DNA of 5,722 bases. Origin: Clostridiales bacterium. GTDB lineage: Bacteria > Bacillota > Clostridia > Christensenellales > Borkfalkiaceae. Both the position numbers and the translations under genes were made by a program. The notes under the pieces are model-generated. The model saw nothing but the letters and a program-made list of their open reading frames with translations. It did no database searches and was not told the DNA's origin. Shown piece after piece: positions 1 to 5,722 of the stretch (position 1 is the first letter of the stretch; each line of letters begins with the position of its first letter). The stretch covers positions 1-5,722 of the forward strand of contig JAJWOJ010000147.1 in the NCBI GenBank assembly GCA_021635425.1, written 5' to 3'.

Positions 1-2
1 AA

Positions 3-3000
3 AGTCAGGATGAAAATGCCGCTTTTGCCTATAACGGGAAAGAATACGGGTTTTATGTTGCAAAAAATGAAGATACATTCGATGTTTTATTGATTGATTT
101 TGATTATGAATTTGAGGAAAACGATTCAATTCATAATTCAGATATAGAATTCCGCATTCGTATCAAACCATTGCTTCAACAATGTTTTTCTCGCGCGACG
201 GATAAAACAGGTGCTTATACTTGGAAGAAAGCGACGACGACAAGGAAATATTATGTGGCAAACCCGAGATTTATTTCCGTTGTTGCAAACGAAAATGCGC
301 TTAATTACGGTGATGACGGTTACGACAAACAGACCGATGATGGCGTTATTATCAGTCAGTTCCGAACTAATTATGGCAAGGTCTCGTATGCAACTGAGAA
401 AGATTTGGCGGTGACATTAATAAACATTGGCGGCAACAAGATGTTTGATTTCATATGTGATGGCATTGATGCTGCAACTGGTTCGGTTGGAGGACAAATA
501 GCCAAAATAATTAAAGAATTTAAGGAAATCAGAGAAGATATATATGAAGCGGGAAAAGAAACAACAATTTTAGCCGATAATGAAAACAATATAAGAACTG
601 AAATGTCTAAAGAAGCGCAGAAAGATGCCCCTGATATTCCCGGATATTCGAGAGTTGCGGGGTTTGAACCTTCAGACGAAATAATTTTATCTGACGATAA
701 TTCTTCATACGCCGAATTTATAACCGTTTTAAACGATGCAAACAGTCGCAGCAGATTATATCAGTATTGTGATTTTGATATTGTTTACAGAAATTCAAAC
801 TTTAGCTCGATGTCCGATCCTGTAGCAGAAAATTGCAGTTTTTCGAAAGAAAGGATTTTGTATGACGATAAAACTGTAACCAATTTACAAGATGAAATCA
901 TTCAGGAAAATTTTGCTTACATATTAGACGGCGGATATCATAAGTTCACTTATGAATGCAACGATCCTACGACATATCAAATCACTTCTAATAGTAAGTT
1001 GCCGAAAATTACGTTTATTTCCGATGACGGTGTTGTTGAAGGGCAAAACGTTGATGAAAAAACGTATGAAATAGCTTTGCAGAAAAATAAAAAGTATACG
1101 ATTATTTTTTCAGATACGGCGGCGGGAATTTATAATTTTACATTCGGAAAGAAACTTGTAAATCTGGAGTCTTTCGGCAAGCAAAATGTCAGTCAATTTG
1201 CAAAATACGGAAGTTTATGGTTTAAATATACGCCGACGGAGGAAACTTATTTAGCTATAGACTTTGATATGTATAAATACGCTGTTGTTGTTTATGATCA
1301 AAAAATCAGCAACCCCGTATCTGTTTACACCAATACGAATCATGCTGAATTTCATGCGGTTGAAGGACATACTTATTATATCCAAATTCGGAACGACTTT
1401 TTGAATGATATCGGATCGGACAGTATTTATATCGGAGACGTTGAAAGTTTCGAGCTTGACGAAGACAAAGTGATTGCCGTTAATGAAAAACGAGCATATT
1501 TGTTTAACGCGCCTGTTGCCGGCGTATATAAAATAACGGGTGTCCCGACGGGTGTAACTGCTAATATTGACGCCGGCAGAGAGGACGGCGGCTATTTATT
1601 GTCTAAAGGAAGACATTATATCGTTTTTACGGGGCAACTTGAGAATGGAACTTGCAAAATCACTTTCAATTCCGTAGAAATATATGTTCGCGGCGGAAAA
1701 TCTTTGTCCGTATCGGGCGGAACATTATATAAAACACTAAAATTTAAAGCTCCTCAAACTTTGAATTATAAACTTTCTCTTCCCTCCGCAATAAACATAA
1801 TAGAAACAGTATGCGAAGGTCGGGTCGTGAATGTGGGCAATGCAAACAATTTAAGCCTTGAAAAGGGTAAAGTGTATTATTTTGTTGTTGGCGGTAATAT
1901 GCCTGATAGAATGGATATTGCTATAACGCCTGTAACTGTCGGATCGATAACAGCAGATCCTGATGGACAAGTAGAAAAAACGATATCGGGACAAGGGACG
2001 GTAGTAGTTGAAATTAAAGTCGTTTCGGATAATTGTTATTATACTTTTGAAGGCATAGATAGCTATTTTCTTTATGATTCCGTTATGAATAAAATCGGAA
2101 ATGATTCAGTATTGATGACAGGTACATATTATTTGCAAACGGTTCTAAACGGCAGTACGGTTTTAACGGTTTCAAAAGACGGAATACAAATGAACGTCGG
2201 AGATACAATCGGCGTTAATCATTCAAACGTTTTCAGATATAATTTAACGGAAGGGGAGAAATACGAAGTCCGTATAGCTAAAAGCAGCAATAGTACATTT
2301 ACTACTGATGTTGTTATTTCGGACATAAACGGTCGGACATGCAATTTAACAAAAATAAATGACGTGTATTCATTTACGGCACACGCAGCCGTTGTTTATG
2401 TGAAATTAACAATGAGTAACGTCGGCGGACAAGCCGGAATATTTTTCTTAACAAAAGCAGATCTCAATAAAGAATCGGAGGTTCAGAATATAATACCTGA
2501 GCAGCTTTATACTTTGAAAAGAGCGAGCCAACGTTTCATAAAAATTCCCGCAGGGGAGTATTTGTTGTTTATCAGAAAGGCTGTTTTGGGATCTGCTCAT
2601 TTGTATGAAATAAAAAACACTGGAACGCCTGAAGCTGTCGGCAAAGCAGAAACTTTCGATCTGGATTCTGCAATAAGCTATAGTTTGTCGTCGACGGAGG
2701 AAAAATTATATTTAATTACATCGGACGACGATAGTTTAAGTTTCATGCTTTTCTATTCTCAGAAAGGGGTATACAAAATAGAGATCGAAGGAGCAACGCA
2801 GGATAATCGATATATTTATCCTAATCTGAAATATAAATTTGCGTTATATCGTTGTATGGGAAATACAACAACACTTGTCAACAATACAGCGGATTCTGAT
2901 TTCCATGTTTGGGATAGTTCAGATAAGGAAATTGTTTCCGTAAACGGGCGATACAAATTTGTGACTCCAGGAACTATATTCGTTTCAGTAAGCTTTTGGG

Positions 3001-4643
3001 GAATCAATGCCGGGACTTCTTATGTGGTGGTAAATCCCGAAATCACCATCGATAAGCAGGATGAAACAGGAGATCTATATTTTAAATCGAGTGGTATTGC
3101 AGGGATAGGTTCTGAATATCAATTAAAAAATGTAACGGTTACAGTGACAAGTGGCGGAGCGAATGTGTATCAAAAGACATATTATACTTCGACGGTAAAC
3201 TTTAATGCTAACGATTATATATGGTATAAAAACATAAAAGTAAAATTTGTTTATAATTATAGTTATGGAGATGATGAACTCAGAGCTGAAGGCGAAGCGA
3301 CTTATAATGTTCCAAGTTTTACGGCAGATATAAAGGATAATATATGCCTATACGATGCGTCGTCGATGACGTCAATAGAAACTCGAACGATTAAAATTCC
3401 CGCAAGTGTGAAGAATATTTATTTTTTAGGTTCAGAAGGATCGAATATAGCATATCTTGATATAGTGGCGCAATCTCGTAGTACACCATTGAAAGTGTAT
3501 TTTAAAAATTTCAATTACCTCTTTAAAACCAACGGAATTTATGTCGACTTTCGGAGCGATTTTACTATAAACGTAACGGGAAATTGTTCTATTATGCCGA
3601 AAACGCTTGACACCGAGGGCGAATACGGAATTTATGCCCGCAATCTAACAATCGAAGGAACGGGTAAACTCAGTGTTGCTGCGGGAAAACGTGAATCGTC
3701 GGGCGTATACGAGCTGACGAACGGATATGCGGGAATAAATGCCAATAATCTTACTGTCCTTGTTAAAGAACTGTATGTAAAAGGCGGTACAGGTGGCGAC
3801 GCGCCTAATGCGTCGGGTACAAGGTACTCCAATGAATTGCGCGGACAGGATGCAAACCCCGGAGGTCGCGGCGGCTATGCTATCTGGATTTCGAATAACT
3901 TCAAAGTTATGAGTTCTTGCAAAAAAATTACCATGGAAGGCGGAAACGGCGGACATGGCGGTAATGGCGCAAACGGGCTTGCCGCAACTGCAGATTTTGC
4001 AACAGGCGGCAGGGGCGGTAACGGTGGAGACGGCGGTCTTTCAGGTGGCGCATTTCATCAGAATGTTTCGCAAAGCGAATTGTATTTCTCGTCTTCAACC
4101 ACTAAAGTGATTACGGAAGGAATTAGCGGAAACGGCGGTCGCGGCGGAAACGGTGGAAACGGTGGTCGTGGAGGTAAAGGCGGCAACGGTGGTCGCGGTG
4201 GAGACGGTCGTATCGGTGGTCGCGGCGGAAATGGAGGTAATGGCGGTAACGGATTGGATGACACAAGTTCTGCGGCAAAACCGAGCAGCGGTGGAGACGG
4301 CGGAAACGGTGGTCACGGAGGATATAGCGATTACAGCGGGAAATATGAACGTCCCGGAAACGGCGGAAGCGGTGGTAACGGCGGAGATCCGGGTGGAGTC
4401 GGCGGCGGATTGAACGGCGGAAACGGCGGCTATGGTTATAACGGCGGTTCAGGCGGCAACGGAAGCAGTAGCCACATTATTTTTGCAACAGGCGGAAACG
4501 GAGGTGGCGGCGGAGACGGCTATGGTGGATCTGTCGGCTATGGCGGCTCTGCCGGAAAAGGAACATGGGCTTCTGACGGAAGTTCGGGTTCTAACGGTAA
4601 ATCGTACTCAAATTATCAGAATTACCCTGAAGATTTCAATTAG
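3..4643 (+). CDS. Giant surface/secreted adhesin-like protein, 5'-partial: PPC-like repeats, Ig-like segment, beta-helix, Gly-Gly-X C-terminus
   Basis: The frame is open from base 3 to the TAG at 4641-4643 with no in-frame ATG near the left edge, so the true start and any signal peptide lie outside the window. A TTG at 90 is in frame but has no ribosome-binding site and lies inside continuous coding sequence. Residues below are numbered from that TTG codon. Residues 1-270 are a beta-rich region I do not recognise, with an amphipathic helix near 136-160. Residues 273-890 form a string of PPC-like beta segments. Residues 891-987 are Big_2-like (W941 in a WDSSDKEIVSV motif). Residues 988-1095 are another beta domain. 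Residues 1100-1345 fit a parallel beta-helix. Residues 1284-1491 are Gly-Gly-X rich, followed by a Ser/Tyr/Asn tail. No LPXTG motif or C-terminal membrane segment is present, so any anchor must be N-terminal. No catalytic motif was seen. The likely role, inferred from architecture alone, is cell-surface binding or adhesion. Confidence 0.85.
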   Translation, partial: SQDENAAFAYNGKEYGFYVAKNEDTFDVLLIDFDYEFEENDSIHNSDIEFRIRIKPLLQQCFSRATDKTGAYTWKKATTTRKYYVANPRFISVVANENALNYGDDGYDKQTDDGVIISQFRTNYGKVSYATEKDLAVTLINIGGNKMFDFICDGIDAATGSVGGQIAKIIKEFKEIREDIYEAGKETTILADNENNIRTEMSKEAQKDAPDIPGYSRVAGFEPSDEIILSDDNSSYAEFITVLNDANSRSRLYQYCDFDIVYRNSNFSSMSDPVAENCSFSKERILYDDKTVTNLQDEIIQENFAYILDGGYHKFTYECNDPTTYQITSNSKLPKITFISDDGVVEGQNVDEKTYEIALQKNKKYTIIFSDTAAGIYNFTFGKKLVNLESFGKQNVSQFAKYGSLWFKYTPTEETYLAIDFDMYKYAVVVYDQKISNPVSVYTNTNHAEFHAVEGHTYYIQIRNDFLNDIGSDSIYIGDVESFELDEDKVIAVNEKRAYLFNAPVAGVYKITGVPTGVTANIDAGREDGGYLLSKGRHYIVFTGQLENGTCKITFNSVEIYVRGGKSLSVSGGTLYKTLKFKAPQTLNYKLSLPSAINIIETVCEGRVVNVGNANNLSLEKGKVYYFVVGGNMPDRMDIAITPVTVGSITADPDGQVEKTISGQGTVVVEIKVVSDNCYYTFEGIDSYFLYDSVMNKIGNDSVLMTGTYYLQTVLNGSTVLTVSKDGIQMNVGDTIGVNHSNVFRYNLTEGEKYEVRIAKSSNSTFTTDVVISDINGRTCNLTKINDVYSFTAHAAVVYVKLTMSNVGGQAGIFFLTKADLNKESEVQNIIPEQLYTLKRASQRFIKIPAGEYLLFIRKAVLGSAHLYEIKNTGTPEAVGKAETFDLDSAISYSLSSTEEKLYLITSDDDSLSFMLFYSQKGVYKIEIEGATQDNRYIYPNLKYKFALYRCMGNTTTLVNNTADSDFHVWDSSDKEIVSVNGRYKFVTPGTIFVSVSFWGINAGTSYVVVNPEITIDKQDETGDLYFKSSGIAGIGSEYQLKNVTVTVTSGGANVYQKTYYTSTVNFNANDYIWYKNIKVKFVYNYSYGDDELRAEGEATYNVPSFTADIKDNICLYDASSMTSIETRTIKIPASVKNIYFLGSEGSNIAYLDIVAQSRSTPLKVYFKNFNYLFKTNGIYVDFRSDFTINVTGNCSIMPKTLDTEGEYGIYARNLTIEGTGKLSVAAGKRESSGVYELTNGYAGINANNLTVLVKELYVKGGTGGDAPNASGTRYSNELRGQDANPGGRGGYAIWISNNFKVMSSCKKITMEGGNGGHGGNGANGLAATADFATGGRGGNGGDGGLSGGAFHQNVSQSELYFSSSTTKVITEGISGNGGRGGNGGNGGRGGKGGNGGRGGDGRIGGRGGNGGNGGNGLDDTSSAAKPSSGGDGGNGGHGGYSDYSGKYERPGNGGSGGNGGDPGGVGGGLNGGNGGYGYNGGSGGNGSSSHIIFATGGNGGGGGDGYGGSVGYGGSAGKGTWASDGSSGSNGKSYSNYQNYPEDFN
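906..2759 (+). repeat. Array of about seven divergent PPC-like beta-sandwich segments inside the large surface protein
   Basis: Residues 273-890 break into segments of about 80-100 residues: roughly 273-353, 354-451, 452-529, 530-616, 617-695, 696-789 and 790-890. The recurring early strand has the form hydrophobic-x-hydrophobic, Pro/Thr turn, Tyr-x-Ile, as in FKYTPTEETYLAI, LFNAPVAGVYKI, RFIKIPAGEYLLFI and SLSSTEEKLYLI. A recurring late strand has the form L-x-x-G-x-x-Y-x-I/V, as in LQKNKKYTIIF, AVEGHTYYIQI, LSKGRHYIVF, LEKGKVYYFVV and LTEGEKYEVRI. This pattern is typical of PPC (pre-peptidase C-terminal) domains, which are small non-catalytic beta sandwiches in secreted bacterial proteins. 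The copies are diverged in DNA, so the duplication is old. Boundaries are by eye, and segments 5 and 7 are the least certain. Confidence 0.55.
2760..3050 (+). other. Bacterial Ig-like (Big_2-type) segment within the large surface protein
   Basis: Residues 891-987 contain WDSSDKEIVSV (W941), followed by VNGRYKFVTPGTIFVSVSF. Big_2 domains carry a W-x-S-S-D-x-x-x-A-x-V core, then a turn and a G-T-x-x-V/I-x-V strand, and this segment matches that layout. Such domains usually act as rigid spacers or binding modules in surface adhesins. Here it would separate the PPC-like array from the beta-helix tip. Confidence 0.5.
3387..4124 (+). other. Predicted parallel beta-helix within the large surface protein
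   Basis: Residues 1100-1345 contain stacked rung-like strings that align with each other: GIYVDFRSDFTINVTGNCSI (1149-1168), GIYARNLTIEGTGKLSVAAG (1180-1199), GINANNLTVLVKELYVKGG (1215-1233) and AIWISNNFKVMSSCKKITM (1264-1282). A weaker one lies at 1321-1345. An earlier part (1100-1147) has the same alternating hydrophobic pattern. The Gly-Ile-x-Ala, Asn-Leu-Thr-Val, then hydrophobic-x-Val layout resembles right-handed beta-helices of carbohydrate-binding (Cthe_2159-type) proteins. The fold is inferred from this pattern; the family assignment is not established. Confidence 0.5.
3939..4562 (+). repeat. Gly-Gly-X rich C-terminal region (polyglycine-II-like)
   Basis: Residues 1284-1491 hold six Gly-Gly-X tracts: 1284-1296, 1306-1320, 1347-1388, 1401-1411, 1423-1458 and 1468-1491. 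They are separated by short ordinary segments such as LAATADFAT, LDDTSSAAKPSS, YSDYSGKYERP and SSSHIIFAT. X is mostly Asn, with Arg, Asp, His, Ser, Lys and Tyr. Triplet phase is kept within each tract, and even across the break at 1412-1422. Gly codons vary among GGC, GGT and GGA, while GGG occurs only at isolated glycines (1296, 1417). This suggests selection on the protein rather than recent DNA slippage. Similar tracts in phage S16 gp38 and in snow-flea antifreeze protein form polyglycine-II helices. Confidence 0.85.
4140..4247 (+). repeat. Four tandem 27-bp units encoding R-G-G-x-G-G-N-G-G
   Basis: Units lie at 4140-4166, 4167-4193, 4194-4220 and 4221-4247. They encode RGGNGGNGG, RGGKGGNGG, RGGDGRIGG and RGGNGGNGG. 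Each begins with CGC or CGT (Arg 1351, 1360, 1369, 1378), and the first three end in GGTGGT. Unit 3 departs from the rest by single-base-type changes (Gly to Arg at 1374, Asn to Ile at 1375). The wobble differences between units argue against a very recent expansion. Confidence 0.8.
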
Positions 4644-4644
4644 A

Positions 4645-4672
4645 TTGTAATTGCGGATTGAAATTATATAAT
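4645..4672 (+). promoter_or_regulatory. Candidate promoter immediately after the surface-protein stop codon
   Basis: TTGTAA at 4645-4650 (4 of 6 to the -35 consensus) is followed after 16 bp by a perfect TATAAT at 4667-4672. The predicted start, near 4679, falls at the first base of the hairpin at 4680-4755. The DNA is AT-rich, so a chance match is possible. The layout resembles the promoter at 4820-4848. Confidence 0.35.
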
Positions 4673-4679
4673 CTATGGT

Positions 4680-4755
4680 AAAAAACTGTCGCTTGACAGG
4701 GAAAAGCCGAACAGATGTAAAAATTCGGCTTGATATCTCAACGCGGCAGTTTTTT
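4680..4755 (+). terminator. Long nested hairpin with terminal T-run: terminator of the surface-protein gene, possibly a small structured RNA
   Basis: The outer arms 4680-4692 and 4743-4755 pair over 13 bp with one G-U pair; the 5' arm starts with six A and the 3' arm ends with six T. Four more pairs form between 4693-4696 and 4738-4741. A perfect inner 8-bp stem (AAGCCGAA at 4704-4711, TTCGGCTT at 4724-4731) encloses a 12-nt loop. It lies 36 bp past the stop codon. The A-run and T-run arms would let it end transcription from either side. The inner hairpin and internal loop are more elaborate than a terminator needs. Confidence 0.7.
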
Positions 4756-4819
4756 CTGGGTAAGATAAGCGATTGATAAGTGTTACAGACCGATTTTACG
4801 CAGAAATTAATAAAAACGA

Positions 4820-4848
4820 TTGTATATTGAAGCGTTTTATTATATAAT
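4820..4848 (+). promoter_or_regulatory. Predicted promoter of the lipoprotein gene
   Basis: TTGTAT at 4820-4825 and a perfect TATAAT at 4843-4848 are separated by 17 bp, the optimal spacing for a housekeeping sigma factor. The predicted start near 4855 gives a leader of about 75 nt before the ATG at 4930. The -35 is weak (3 of 6). Confidence 0.55.
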
Positions 4849-4858
4849 ATGTTTGGTA

Positions 4859-4895
4859 GCCGATTAAAATCATAACATTGATTTTTTTAATTGGC
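4859..4895 (+). promoter_or_regulatory. 5'-UTR stem-loop ahead of the lipoprotein gene
   Basis: GCCGATTAAA (4859-4868) pairs with TTTAATTGGC (4886-4895), including one G-U pair. The stem extends by four more pairs with a 3-nt bulge around the loop at 4873-4878. It starts a few bases after the predicted transcription start and is followed by A-rich sequence, not a T-run, so it is not a terminator on either strand. It may stabilise the 5' end of the mRNA. It leaves the ribosome-binding site unpaired. Confidence 0.45.
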
Positions 4896-4916
4896 AAAAA
4901 ACAATAAAAGGCACTG

Positions 4917-4924
4917 AAAAGGAG
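4917..4924 (+). promoter_or_regulatory. Ribosome-binding site of the lipoprotein gene
   Basis: AAAAGGAG ends five bases before the ATG at 4930. It is a strong Shine-Dalgarno match and fixes the start at this ATG. Confidence 0.85.
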
Positions 4925-4929
4925 TAAAG

Positions 4930-5559
4930 ATGAAAAAAAGATTTTTTGTAACTATTATTGCTCTTATTTTAGGCTTGGGCTTGGCGTCGTGCGGGAAAGG
5001 CGGCGATGAAAGCGAAGCTAAGAAAACCGTTACTTATGATTGCGTTGTAGAGTTTACTTATATTGACGATGAAACAGATCCGATTATAACCGTTGACGGC
5101 TGTAATGCGATTTATTCCGACGGCGAAGACGGAAGCAGCATTTTGCTTGATCTTTCAAATTACGGAATCGATAAAAACGATTTGATTCCGGGCGATATTT
5201 TAAGAATAGAATGCGAGGATAACGGCAAGGACGCGTCGCATACAGATATTCTCCCGGGGACGATTTATTTAAATGCCGCGGTGAAAAAAGTAGAGCATAT
5301 CAAAGCGGATATCTGCACCGTTCGCATTAAGATAACGGGCGATCAAATTGCTTTTGAACCCTCAGACGGTAAAGAGCTTAAGTATACGCCGAACTACGTT
5401 ATCACCAAAAAGGACGGCAAATTAAGCAGTAAAACACTTATAGAATGCGAAGACGGAACGACATTATATTATGCCTACTCAAAAGAGTTGAAAGAAAATC
5501 TTGTTTCGAAAAACACTTATTTTTACGATTATAACCCCCGCTCCGAAGCGGCGGACTAA
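4930..5559 (+). CDS. Secreted lipoprotein of unknown function, 209 aa, beta-rich
   Basis: The protein starts with a classic lipoprotein signal: positive MKKR, a hydrophobic stretch at 5-18, and the lipobox LASC with the lipidated cysteine at 21. It should therefore be lipid-anchored on the outer face of the membrane after Lgt and Lsp processing. A short polar linker (22-33) leads into a beta-rich domain. The segment LIPGDILRIEC (85-95), followed by a Thr-x-Tyr-Leu-x-Ala-Ala-Val-Lys-Lys-Val-Glu strand (111-122), faintly resembles the small OB/DUF3221-type lipoproteins; this is a weak inference. The mature part has cysteines at 38, 58, 95, 129 and 173 besides C21. The motif IECED occurs twice (93-97 and 171-175), hinting at an internal duplication. 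No enzyme motif is visible. It has its own predicted promoter, leader hairpin and terminator, so it is probably monocistronic. Codon and base use resemble the upstream gene outside its Gly-rich end. Confidence 0.88.
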   Translation: MKKRFFVTIIALILGLGLASCGKGGDESEAKKTVTYDCVVEFTYIDDETDPIITVDGCNAIYSDGEDGSSILLDLSNYGIDKNDLIPGDILRIECEDNGKDASHTDILPGTIYLNAAVKKVEHIKADICTVRIKITGDQIAFEPSDGKELKYTPNYVITKKDGKLSSKTLIECEDGTTLYYAYSKELKENLVSKNTYFYDYNPRSEAAD

Positions 5560-5585
5560 CAATATAAAATAAGTATTGAGCAAGT

Positions 5586-5633
5586 GCGGGCGGAAACCCT
5601 CGAAAGATGATGGTTTCCGCCCGCCTGTTTTTT
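5586..5633 (+). terminator. Strong intrinsic terminator of the lipoprotein gene
   Basis: A perfect 13-bp GC-rich stem (GCGGGCGGAAACC at 5586-5598, GGTTTCCGCCCGC at 5612-5624) encloses a 13-nt loop. It is followed by CTG and six T (5628-5633). It begins 26 bp after the TAA stop codon. Confidence 0.93.
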
Positions 5634-5722
5634 GTGCATCCGTTTATGTGAGCCTGAACCGATGTTAAACGCGATTGCCTGCGGCTAAGCTTGCATATAT
5701 CGAAAATGTGAAAAATAAGATT

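Noticed and set aside
371..589. Minus-strand short open frame with hydrophobic content
   Set aside because: It overlaps the large gene completely and has no promoter or ribosome-binding site.
4131..4256. CRISPR array or G-quadruplex as an explanation of the repeats
   Set aside because: There are no spacers, and units are contiguous and in frame. G-tracts are mostly two bases long and are explained by Gly codons.
4058..4264. Minus-strand Pro-rich open frame
   Set aside because: It is the reverse complement of the Gly-Gly-X tract (GGC/GGT read as Pro codons). It lacks a ribosome-binding site and sits wholly inside the real gene.
4153..4413. Plus-strand Val/Ala/Glu-rich open frame within the Gly-rich region
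   Set aside because: It is a frame-shifted reading of the same tandem repeat, which keeps stops out of other frames. No start signal is present.
3939..4562. Mycobacterial PE_PGRS protein or collagen
   Set aside because: PE_PGRS proteins carry an N-terminal PE domain and come from high-GC genomes, and neither fits here. Collagen-like proteins are rich in Pro at X/Y, whereas this region has Gly-Gly-X with Asn and almost no Pro.
4693..4721. TTGACA (4693-4698) as a -35 with TGTAAA (4716-4721) as a -10
   Set aside because: The -35 is perfect, but the -10 matches only 4 of 6 and the element lies within the hairpin. It would transcribe straight into the T-run.
5634..5722. Open minus-strand frame at the right edge
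   Set aside because: It runs back through the terminator and into the lipoprotein gene with no start signal. Nothing else is recognisable in these 89 bases.

Overview
The window looks like chromosomal DNA from a low-GC, Gram-positive-type bacterium, most likely an uncultured gut Clostridia-like lineage. The evidence is AT-rich intergenic DNA, a strong AGGAG ribosome-binding site, compact intrinsic terminators, and a short Lys-rich lipoprotein signal peptide. This assignment is inferred from style only; no phylogenetic marker is present.

Positions 3-4643 (+) hold most of a very large secreted or surface protein whose 5' end lies outside the window. At least 1546 codons are visible. In order it shows an unrecognised N-terminal region, about seven PPC-like beta-sandwich segments of 80-100 residues, a bacterial Ig-like (Big_2-type) segment, an extra beta domain, a parallel beta-helix, and a C-terminal Gly-Gly-X region. 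The Gly-rich tracts appear to be loops that grow out between successive beta-helix rungs. This resembles a polyglycine-II adhesin tip. One tract contains four copies of a 27-bp / 9-residue unit that puts an arginine at exactly every ninth residue.

Positions 4644-4929 are intergenic. They hold a promoter-like pair directly after the stop codon, a long nested hairpin ending in a T-run (a terminator, possibly a ~76-nt structured RNA), a second similarly built promoter, and a 5'-UTR hairpin.

Positions 4930-5559 (+) encode a 209-residue lipoprotein with a clear lipobox (LASC) and a beta-rich domain faintly like DUF3221/OB-type lipoproteins. A textbook terminator at 5586-5633 closes this unit. Positions 5634-5722 show no recognisable feature.

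The two genes lie on the same strand but look like separate transcription units. Both products should act outside the membrane; nothing in the sequence shows that they work together.
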